64,000 bases of DNA from Okapia johnstoni. Lineage: Eukaryota; Chordata; Mammalia; Artiodactyla; Giraffidae. The stretch covers positions 50,844,001-50,908,000 of the forward strand of contig CM044320.1 of NCBI GenBank assembly GCA_024291935.2, written 5' to 3'. Positions 56,442 to 64,000 of this stretch are shown piece after piece. Under the pieces are notes generated by a model, which did not search any database, was not told the DNA's origin, and saw only the letters and a program-made list of their open reading frames with translations. Position numbers and translations under genes: made by a program. The number at the start of each line of letters is the position of its first letter. Position 1 is the first letter of the stretch.

Positions 56442-56614
56442 CTAAAAAAAAAAAATGTAATTCAGTACACTATAAAGAATATATCTGCAACATAAATTAG
56501 TGGACACCAGTACAAATTTTGAAATAAATTCTAAAAATTTTTAAGACAGTACAGACTGAATTTTTTAAAAATCAAAAAGAAAAAGAAAGCATAGACTGCC
56601 TCAGAGGGCTTTAC

Positions 56615-56793
56615 CTCATTTTTCACTTTTTCCTCCTCTGACACTGTTAAAACTCCATTACCAATCATGTGATCCATGATGTAGGATGTTTTGATGTCCC
56701 TTTCCAAGGCTTCTCTATGTTGAAGCAAACAATTTTGAGCTTTTGCATCCATCTTCCCTCAAATTTTTCTTTCTCTGGGCTGTCAACCATGAG
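56615..56793 (-). CDS. APAF1: APAF1 exon 2: start codon and first half of CARD (residues 1-46)
   Basis: The acceptor is ...TTTTGTCTGTAG|CTCATGG and the donor AATGAG|GTAAAG. The start ATG is at 56750-56752 in a strong context (A at -3, G at +4). The encoded N-terminus begins MDAKAQNCLLQHREALERDI, the first CARD helices that bind the procaspase-9 CARD. The 41 bases before the ATG are 5'UTR and contain an out-of-frame upstream ATG (see the uORF entry). The exon ends in phase 0. Confidence 0.97.
56665..56790 (-). promoter_or_regulatory. Upstream ORF overlapping the APAF1 start codon
   Basis: Exon 2 has an ATG (56788-56790) 38 bases before the APAF1 ATG, in another frame (+2). It reads 41 codons through the real start and ends at TGA (56665-56667) inside the CARD coding sequence. 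Its context is weak at -3 (C) but has G at +4. The geometry is read directly; an effect on translation is inferred. From memory the human leader has the same ATG at the same spacing. Confidence 0.7.
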
Positions 56794-57050
56794 CTACAGA
56801 CAAAACATCAAATTCTTGTTAGGCCAATAAAAACATGAAAAGATGTACAACCTCACTGGTATTGAAAAATGTAAAGAAAGGATTTTATTTTTGCAAAAAT
56901 TTTTTTAAATAAACAAAATCCAATGCTTTCAAAAATGTGAGGAAAAAAAAAATGTGAGGAAATTAGTATTCTTTTAAAATACCTGAGGAGAGAGGGAATT
57001 TGGGATAGACATGTACACAGTGCTATATTTAAAACGGATAAACAAGGACC

Positions 57051-57592
57051 TATTAAAAGACGCTTACTTCTTGGAAGGAAGGTTGTGACCAACCTAGATA
57101 GCATATTGAAAAGCAGAGACATTACTCTGCCAACAAAGGTCCGTCTAGTCAAGGCTATGGTTTTTCCAGTGGTCATGTATGGATGTGAGAGTTGGACGGT
57201 GAAGAAAACTGAGCGCCAAAGAATTGATGCTTTTGAACTGTGGTGTTGGAGAAGACTCTTGAGAGTCCCTTGGACTGCAAGAAAATCCAACCAGTCCATC
57301 CTAGAGGAGATCAGTCCTGGGTGTTCATTGGAAGGACTGAGGTTGAAGCTGAAACTCCAATACTTTGGCCACCTCATGTGAAGAGTTGACTCATTAGAAA
57401 AGACCCTAATGCTGGGTAGGATTGGGGGCAGGAGGAGAAGGGGACGACAGTGGATGAGATGGCTGGATGGCATCACTGACTCGATGGACATGGGTTTGGG
57501 TAGACTCCGGGAGTTGGTGATGGACAGGGAGGCCTGGCATGCTGCGATTCATGGGGTCGCAAAGAGTCGGACACAACTGAGCGACTTTACTG
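57051..57592 (+). mobile_element. 5'-truncated Bov-B 3' end nested in L1
   Basis: An open frame of about 98 codons (57085-57381: TLPTKVRLVKAMVFPVVMYG) covers the Bov-B C-terminal region. The element ends cggacacaactgagcgacttt. Well preserved. Confidence 0.92.
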
Positions 57593-57725
57593 ATTGTATA
57601 GCACAGGGAACTTTGCTGCATGTTATGTGGCAGTCTGGATGGGAAGAGAGTTTGGGGAGAATGGATACAGGTGTATGTGTGGCTGAGCCCCTTAGCCGTC
57701 CACCTGAAACTACATTGTTAATTCA

Positions 57726-57844
57726 CTACATGCGTGTACGCTAAGTCGCTTCAGTCATGTCTGACTCTTTGCCACTCCATGGACTGTAGCCCGCCAAGCT
57801 CCTCTGTCCATGGAATCCTCCAGGCGAGAATACCAGAATGGGTT
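57726..57844 (-). repeat. Bov-A/Bov-tA fragment nested in L1
   Basis: catgcgtgtacgctaagtcg ... gagaataccagaatgggttg. Repeated gttaatt at both sides is a remnant of the TSD. Confidence 0.85.
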
Positions 57845-57879
57845 GGTTAATTAGCTACACTCCAACACAAAACAAAAAG

Positions 57880-58330
57880 TTTGAAAAAGAGGTACCTGAG
57901 GAGAGTACAAAGTGGATGCAGCTTTTCTGGAAGGCAATGTACAATGCATTTAAAGTAAGCATTCTCTTTAAACCAGAAATTCCACTTCTAAGAATTTACC
58001 TCAAAGAGATAGTCATATATGTATGCAAAAAATATCCACAAAGAGAGTTAAAAGAGTGTTTAGGTAAGATTAAAAAGATTAAAACAACCTAAACGCCCAT
58101 CATTCTGAGTATGGATTTAAAAAATTAGAGCATGTATATACAATGGACTATTTATTATACAGCGGTTAAAAATAAGGCACACCTCCATGTACTGATATAG
58201 AAAGGTGCTCGTGACACATCACTGAAAAATTTTTAAATATGATCCCATGTATAGCACAAAATATGTGTTGGTCTCATCTAAATACGTATGGAGATGTTTA
58301 GAAGCCTGTTCAACAAAATCTTTGGGTTAC
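57880..58330 (+). repeat. Old L1 (L1M-type) 3' fragment
   Basis: ccagaaattccacttctaaga atttacc ... acaatggactatttattata cagcggttaaaaat, an L1 ORF2/3'UTR pattern. Confidence 0.6.
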
Positions 58331-59702
58331 TTCCAAGAATCAAGATTTAGGGATTTTTCCCTTTTCTGTTCCTTTCTATACTATGTAAATTTTTTTCAAT
58401 ACTCATTATCATCTGTACAATTATAAAACTTCCTTTAAGACTTTATAAACAATGATCATACTGAAGTCCTAATAATTACAAACTTGATTTCTTTGCCATC
58501 ATAAACCAAATAGAGCATTCCTGGCATTGAGTATTAAGTTCTCACTCAAGATGGGCGTCAGCTGGTATGTCTTCACACATTTCTCATGGGCTTACTCCAC
58601 TAGTTTCAGCTGAGCTGCTAAGTATGACAAAGCAACAGAAAATATCCTCTGATGTCATTTCTTAGATTAGGAGGACATAAAAACGGAATAATATTCTTCA
58701 TAGTATAATACTTGAAGTTCCTACCAACTTTATTTCAAATATGATGCAAATTTTTCAGTGAGTATAAACCTCAGATCAGAATGTTTCCAAGTTTTTAAAC
58801 AGAATCTACTAATGTATTACAGTGAGTGTCTCAATGTGCTTATTAATCCATTTACTCAATAAATATTTGAGTCCCTCCTATATGTTCGGCCCTAAATCTA
58901 CAGAGATTAAATCATACCCATGAAGGAATTCACTATCTGGTAGAAGAGGAAAATACAGATAACTATAATGTGATGCACTGAGTGCAAAGAGAGAAGCACA
59001 AGTAAGTTTGAGCACACAGAAGAGAAGTAATAATCATTAAGCTTCAATATTGACTAAAAAGTACGACCATATGTGTCAGTTGCATACAAAGGTAAGTAAA
59101 GCATTTCCCCATTATTGTCAAGATTCACAAAATGCCCAGTACTGGCATGAAACTGCTTGATAAAGAAAAAGTTATGGTTAGGACCAGGGCTACGGTAATT
59201 TTTCAGTGTTAATGTTTTTACGATCTCACACATAAAACGTCCCTTAATTTTACAGTAATAAAATTTGGTTTGACAAAAACAGAAATAAACTTTTTAGGTT
59301 AGGTCCAATAGCTAAGGCAAAAGACATTCTGAACACTTGTAACTAATTTTCAACTTTACCTAGCCCTATTAAAACTAAAGAAAGCTTAAAACTAATTAAG
59401 TTTCACATGTTGTTTTTCTAAACTCTCTCCCCATTGAAACATGAACAAATTCTCAGCGTCCCACCTTTTGTAACCCCATGTAACCCCATCAACGTAAAGT
59501 CAGGACTCTTGTGAAACATAAAGGTCAATTTCATCCAGGAAAACAGTACCAGTTGACCAGTTCCTTTTTAGACATTTCTCTTCCTGGCACAGTATCAGAA
59601 TGATTAACAAGTACCCCTTGAGCGAGAATTCTAAGTCCCTTAAACTGGCTACTGAGCCTCCGAAGAACCCAATTCTGAAAGAAAAGCGAGACGCAAACTT
59701 AC
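58331..59702. other. APAF1 intron 1, 5' part
   Basis: Mostly unrecognised. 58840-58960 (ttactcaataaatatttgagt ccctcctatatgttcggccc) is an old, diverged interspersed repeat. It ends at the exon 1 donor. Confidence 0.5.
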
Positions 59703-60200
59703 CCAAACCTTCGCACAAGGGTCTTCACTGGGAAATCAAGCTGGGGTTGAGGGGAGGCAACCGGGCTTCCCGAAAAAAATTCAGGGCTAGGGACACAGCC
59801 CAGGGGCAGGTCGGGGCCTCACAGGTGTCTCACCAGAGCGTCCGCAGCAAGGGGTACCTGAAGACACCCCCCGCGAACCTCTGACCCGCGGAGAAGGGGG
59901 CGTCACCCCCACAGGCGACCGTCGTAGTCCCGGGGCGCCGAGGTGATAACTCCAACCCAGACACAAAGGAAGGAGGGTCACTAGGGCTGTGGCTCCTTCC
60001 CTCAGGCTACACTTGCAGCCTGGCGGGAGCCGGGCGCCACTCTGGACTCCGCCGCTGCGGCTACTTAAGTCATCGCGGGTCGCTGACCGCACAGACTCCT
60101 CACGGCCGGCTCCCTTACTCCTTCCGCACAGAAATAAAGGCAGCCTCTCCGCCTCAGGACCGCGGAGCATTCAAAACCCGCCTGCCGGCCCAGCTGGGAC
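59703..60200 (-). other. APAF1: APAF1 exon 1, 5'-untranslated (5' boundary uncertain)
   Basis: On the minus strand the sequence ends in ...AAGGTTTGG followed by GTAAGTTTGC, a strong donor at 59702-59701. This fits the exon 1/exon 2 junction of the human mRNA, where a similar AAGGCTTGG joins CTCATGG. The region is GC rich and lies inside the CpG island. The donor is well supported. The transcription start cannot be read from the sequence, so 60200 is only a nominal limit. The human APAF1 leader is long and reported to support internal ribosome entry. Confidence 0.65.
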
Positions 60201-60215
60201 GTCGCGGCCCCGCGC

Positions 60216-60223
60216 ATGCAAAT
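60216..60223 (+). promoter_or_regulatory. Octamer motif ATGCAAAT in the CpG-island promoter
   Basis: A perfect 8-base match to the POU/Oct-factor octamer lies in an otherwise GC-rich stretch of the shared promoter. The match is seen directly; factor binding is not shown, and one such 8-mer can occur by chance. Confidence 0.45.
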
Positions 60224-60751
60224 CAACACACCCGGAAATTCACGAGAAGGCCGCCGCCGCGCGCGCTCTACCACATCTTGTGCCCGCGCGCGCAAGAGAA
60301 AGCGCCTCCGCCCCACCCACTGCGGGGGCGCGGCTAGGCCCCTCAGGCGCTCCGCGCTCCATAGAAGGGAGGGCCCAGGCGGCGGCGCGCTCGACGTGGC
60401 GCGCGCGCGGCCCCGCCCCGCCCCGCCCCGCCCCGCCCCCTGGCGTCCTGACAGCCAAAACGCGCCCGGGAGCCACGGTATCCTCGGGCTTGCATTCCTA
60501 AAGCAGAGGTTTGGCCACGTAGGGTTGCCCATTACCCCACCTGGAGGGACTCGAAACCGGGTGGCTGGGAGACGCTGTGGAGCCGCGAGTTGATGGCCGG
60601 GAGGGAGGGGAAGGGGGCTGGCTTCTGGGCGGTGCAAAGTCTAAAAGGGGGCGCGGTCAGCGCCAAGCCTTCTCGCAGAGGCTGAGGCGGCCACGTCCCA
60701 CTACCCAAGGTTGTAGAGGCGTCCCTCTATTTGTTCTTGGGACCTGCAGAT

Positions 60752-60927
60752 ATGTCCGAGGTGAAGAGCCGGAAGAAGTCGGGGACGAAAGGAGCCCCGG
60801 CGGATCCTGGGAAGCGGAGCGAGGGCGGGAAGAGCCCCGAGGCTCGGGGTGGTGGAGGCAAGGGCTGGGCCGACCCCCGGACCGGCGTGAGCCTGCTATC
60901 GCTGGGGACGTGCCTGGGCCTGGCCTG
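60752..60927 (+). CDS. IKBIP: IKBIP exon 1 (first coding exon, residues 1-59)
   Basis: The ATG at 60752-60754 begins MSEVKSRKKSGTKGAPADPG, a close match to human IKBIP (IKK-interacting protein), an endoplasmic-reticulum membrane protein with one N-terminal membrane segment and a long coiled coil, reported as pro-apoptotic and p53-inducible. The exon ends SLLSLGTCLGLAW at TG|GTAAGT (donor 60928), within the membrane segment, and splits the Trp59 codon. An in-frame TTG 21 bases upstream extends the open frame but is not a likely start. Later exons are not seen before 64000. Confidence 0.93.
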
Positions 60928-61191
60928 GTAAGTGGTCTGAGGCCGCTGGGCCGTGTCTGGCCTCCCGTGCTCGCCCTCTCCTTGGGCTCCCGCCTCTGCC
61001 CCAGACCCGCGCTGCTCGCCATCCCGCTGACCTCCAGCTCGCAAACTTGCCGCTTCTGTTTCTCAGCATCAACCCCAAAGAAGGGAGGCCCAGCTTTTAT
61101 TTTTCCCTTTCGCTCATTTCTTGTACTACCTGCGTACCTGATCGCCCAACTGGAGTTGAGGCTAATATTTGGGAATGAGGCAGCCATTAAG
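60928..61191 (+). other. IKBIP: IKBIP intron 1, start
   Basis: It begins with the consensus donor GTAAGT and is still GC rich. Open frames here are CpG-island artefacts with no family match. Confidence 0.75.
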
Positions 61192-61192
61192 A

Positions 61193-61399
61193 GGCTTCCT
61201 TGGTGGTTCAGATGGTAAAGAATCTGCCGGTAGTTCAGGAGACCTGGGTTGGGAAGATCCCCTGGAGAAAGGAATGGCAACCCACTCCAGTATTCTTGCC
61301 TGGAGAATCCCATGGACAGAGGAACCTGGTGGGATAAAGTCCGTGGGGTCCCAAAGAGTCGGACACAACTGAGCAACTAACACTTTGACTTCACTTTCA
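61193..61399 (+). repeat. Bov-tA-type SINE
   Basis: A tRNA-Glu-like head followed by the Bov-A tail (GCAACCCACTCCAGTATTC..., GAGTCGGACACAACTGAGC). It is flanked by 9-bp TSDs ccattaaga at 61184-61192 and 61400-61408. It lies in IKBIP intron 1. Confidence 0.9.
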
Positions 61400-61408
61400 C
61401 CATTAAGA

Positions 61409-64000
61409 AACGTACATTCGGCCAAACTTCATTAAGCGCGTTCTTCCCGACTGAAGCTTTCCCGGTTTTATAACCCGTTACTTCCTGTCCACTGTGCATT
61501 TGGGACAAATTTGCCCCACCCCATCAATGCCTTGTAGCAACGTTTACAACTTGAAAAAAAAAATCATTATGTTCTTAAAGAACCAACGTTCATGATAATA
61601 TCAAATTTTGGAGGAGTGCTCGTATTTGAATCAATGTGCATGCGTTCAAAGTCTATTCCTAAGTTACAGATTGAATTTTAGTATTGGAAAGCTACAAAAG
61701 TATAGAACTTGTGTTCACCTAAAAGTACATATATATAGTTTTTAAACCAAACAAATAGCGATTTATTGATGTCATAGGAAAAATGAATATTAAGAACCTT
61801 ACAAACAACTTATTTTCCTCATGCATATCCTTTAGGGTTAACCTCTTTCACTTTAACAACGAGACTGATGCTTTCGAGTTTCGCTCCATTTTTCACCGAT
61901 TTTTGAAGTATTTAGAAGATAGTTACTCGTGTTCAAGAGTAATTGGATTCTAGAAGCGACCCCAGATGTCCTCTCGTCTAGATTATTTTTGATGCTAGTA
62001 AATTTTGAAGTATACTGATCACTCATCGTGAGTCGAAGTCAATCAAATGTTACTAATATAATAAAGTGAAATGTTGATTATTAAATATTCTCTTCAAAGA
62101 GATAAATTGTTATCTTACTAATATATTTGTTTATTGAATATTTTGATCTTAAATGTACAGAATTAACTATTTTAAATAAACTGGTTTTTATGTCTTCAAA
62201 TGCATGAGTTTCTTTGGGTAACTCTGGCAAAGTTGCTCAGAACTAGAACTTAATAGGCTAAAATATATAGGTTGCTTCTTTCTGGAACCTAATACAACTG
62301 GTCTTTGTTACTAAATTCATTAATTCTTATTAACTATCCAGAGATTCATATTCATATGAGATAAATTACTTCAGAAAATGTTCAGCTTTTCAATAATTTA
62401 ATTACTCTCCTGGGAAGGCACACTAATAGGAATCTATAAAGGAAAAAGCTGTTGAAAAGCAGACACTTCAGCTCAGGAATTTACTGTTAGTGCCTACAAT
62501 AAAGAAACAAGTTATCTTCAGGTAGGAAGATTTTATTTGAACTGTGTCTTTGCAACATAATAAAACGATGCTCAGAGATTATTTCTAAAATGAGCAGAGT
62601 CAATGATTGTTACTGCTCTGGAGAAATCTTTTGCCACAGGAGTTGAAGTATAAACTCAGTCACTGTAGCAAATAGCTATTCGTGATAAATTTGGGAATAA
62701 CAAATTATTAAGACATTAGGAAGGATTTTATAAATAAGAAATACTTAGAATCTGAAAATACTAAAAAGCACACTGGAATTATAACTAAGCCACTGACGTT
62801 TTTACCACCAGGATTAGCACCTAAAGATCATTCTATTGAAAATGCTTACTATACTGGCACTGTCCTAGTTATTTAAATACAAAATTGAATATGTGTGCCT
62901 AATTACAGCTTAGGAGTGAGTCTAAGTTAGGGCAGAGATTTGAACCCTTGCACTGTCCAAGGAGGATTTCAAGGCATCACTATTTCAGTATCTTCAAACC
63001 TTTAGTCTTTGGATCCTTGTTTGGAAAATAAACAGAGACAGTTCCTAATAAAATGGTGATACGTAAACATTTCTCAGTTAAATGAAGTGCTGATAATTAT
63101 CTTATGTCAGCTTAATAAGATGGAGATAAGAATTGCTCAGGACTGTAGGGCCTGAGTGTTGGTTTGCATACCTCATTTATAAATTCTTTAAGGACATTTT
63201 CCAGATAAGAGTATTGAAGACATTATGCTTTCAAAAAGTTTTTAAAGGTTATGAAGTTACTAAACAAGACACAAGTCTTAAAAGCTTATCTTATTACACA
63301 GAAATTTAGTCAACTAGAAGTTCCATTGTAAAATTTTAGGTTTCTTCTGGAAATTTAAACAGATTCTCTAATTGCTTTTATAAAAGTTTGCCATAGCATT
63401 TGTGATAATTGTGTATCAAAAGTCAAAAGCTCTTTCAACAATCAGATAATTCAGGATTTTTTTTCCTCTTATCAACTAATACAACTTTATAAATCATTTA
63501 TACAGCAAAATCTTGGCTAACTCCATTTTTCAGCTTTTGTTGTCATTGGTCGAGTTTAAAAGACAGAGGTATCCTTTAACTGTCTTGATTTTTTTTTTAA
63601 TGGAATATGGTCATTGTTTTCCTGAACTTTCAGTATTATGTTAAAAATGAAGTTGTGGTATGAAACATGGCTAAATGGGTACTGACCCTAGTAGTGGCCC
63701 TGGAACTCCCGTTCTTGCAGAGGGTTCATGATAATAGCTTCTCTTGGGTTGCCTCTTATTACTAATTGAAACAGAGCCAGGGAAAATGCTGTATATATAA
63801 ATCCTCAATCAGCTGTCTGCCAACACAAGGAAATGTATGGTTTGTTCCTAAGGGCCCTGAATCTATATGAGACCTCTGTAAGCTGCAATGGATTACGAAG
63901 GAGTCAGAAAGATTCTTTTTGTTAAGGCCTACACAGGTAACCAATTCATATAGAGCCTTTTCCTCTATATCCATACCTTTAAAATCTTAAACTATGATAG
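61409..64000 (+). other. IKBIP intron 1 continued, no gene recognised
   Basis: AT-rich unique-looking sequence, 2.6 kb. I found no IKBIP exon 2 residues (FVFQQSEKF...) and no other exon, RNA gene or young repeat. Confidence 0.6.

Larger units (their letters stand above)
56990..57870 (+). repeat. L1 3'UTR carrying two nested insertions
   Basis: L1 tail pieces at about 57030-57050 (ggataaacaaggacctatt), 57593-57720 (tgtatagcacagggaactttg ... gtccacctgaaactacattg) and 57845-57870 (ttaattagctacactccaac) form one sequence, split by a Bov-B end and a Bov-A fragment. Confidence 0.75.
1268..60200 (-). other. APAF1: APAF1 gene (partial: exons 1-21; 3' end outside window)
   Basis: Gene-level entry. 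APAF1 is a cytosolic scaffold: cytochrome c released from mitochondria binds its WD40 domain, dATP/ATP exchange at its NB-ARC domain drives assembly into a heptameric apoptosome, and the CARD recruits procaspase-9. The exons listed separately add up to 2955 coding bases, exactly 985 codons, with every split codon restored across GT-AG introns. By eye the residues are nearly identical to human APAF1. Order: CARD about 1-90; linker; NB-ARC about 105-315 with Walker A G153-S160 (K159), Walker B L238-D243 and sensor-I R264; winged helix with H437; helical domain to about 590; WD40 repeats from about 600 on. The numbering is one lower than human because the CARD-NBD linker lacks one residue. Exons 22 onward are not in the window. 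The upstream end (transcription start) is approximate. Confidence 0.97.
59800..60960. promoter_or_regulatory. CpG island and shared bidirectional promoter APAF1/IKBIP
   Basis: This is the only strongly GC- and CpG-rich part of the window. It lies between APAF1 exon 1 (leftwards) and the IKBIP start codon (rightwards). It carries five tandem CCCCG units at 60411-60435 (overlapping CCGCCC GC boxes for Sp/KLF factors), several CGCGCG runs near 60252-60260, 60284-60292 and 60399-60408, and no clear TATA box. A shared, p53-responsive APAF1/IKBIP promoter is established for human; I did not find a convincing full p53 site by eye. Confidence 0.85.

Noticed and set aside
60280..60300. Possible p53 half sites in the shared promoter
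   Set aside because: CWWG cores are present but the flanking RRR/YYY bases do not fit and no second half site is at proper spacing; not claimed.
59787..61376. Many long open frames on both strands around the CpG island (up to 239 codons)
   Set aside because: High GC content removes stop codons; the frames overlap each other on both strands and have low-complexity residues. Only the IKBIP frame at 60752-60927 matches a known protein and ends at a real donor.
60928..64000. Searched for IKBIP exon 2
   Set aside because: No matching residues or coiled-coil frame after an acceptor; it must lie beyond 64000.
1..64000. CRISPR arrays, operons, riboswitches, phage or other prokaryotic systems
   Set aside because: All tandem-looking similarity is dispersed SINE/LINE copies in a mammalian gene; there is no evenly spaced repeat-spacer pattern and there are no dense ORFs.

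Overview
The window is mammalian nuclear DNA from a bovid ruminant (cattle or a close relative; the species cannot be fixed from this sequence). The evidence is the dense load of bovid-specific repeats: Bov-B (RTE) LINEs, Bov-tA and Bov-A/ART2A SINEs, CHR-type tRNA-Glu SINEs and ruminant L1 3' ends, together with a split vertebrate gene with clean GT-AG introns.

Almost all of it is one gene on the minus strand: APAF1, the apoptosome scaffold. I can place coding exons 2 to 21 (exon 2 holds the ATG at 56750-56752; exon 21 is at 1268-1384) and the 3' end of the non-coding exon 1 (donor at 59703). All twenty introns between them follow GT-AG. The exon phases chain without a break, giving 985 codons: CARD, NB-ARC ATPase, winged-helix and helical domains, then WD40 repeats. 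The last exons of the gene (human exons 22 to 27) lie beyond position 1.

At about 59.8-60.95 kb there is a CpG island with tandem GC boxes. It is the shared head-to-head promoter of APAF1 (leftwards) and IKBIP (rightwards). Only the first coding exon of IKBIP is in the window (60752-60927); the rest of the right flank, to 64000, is its intron 1.

The introns hold layered retroelements. Many have readable target-site duplications (TSDs): an ART2A SINE, several 5'-truncated Bov-B copies, a Bov-B copy with an inverted 5' part, a tRNA-half SINE fragment, and a short polyadenylated LTR-derived retrocopy inside an old L1/HAL1. Older layers are L1M, L2, MIR, MER5A and an MLT1-type solo LTR.

I see no prokaryotic system, CRISPR array, intact virus or unknown multigene system. 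The points worth a second look are APAF1 details (an overlapping uORF, a GC in place of the GT donor expected for the short CARD-linker isoform, retroelements and homopolymers very close to splice sites) and retrotransposition structures. Repeat family names come from recognition by eye, not from a database run. Comparisons with human APAF1 are from memory.
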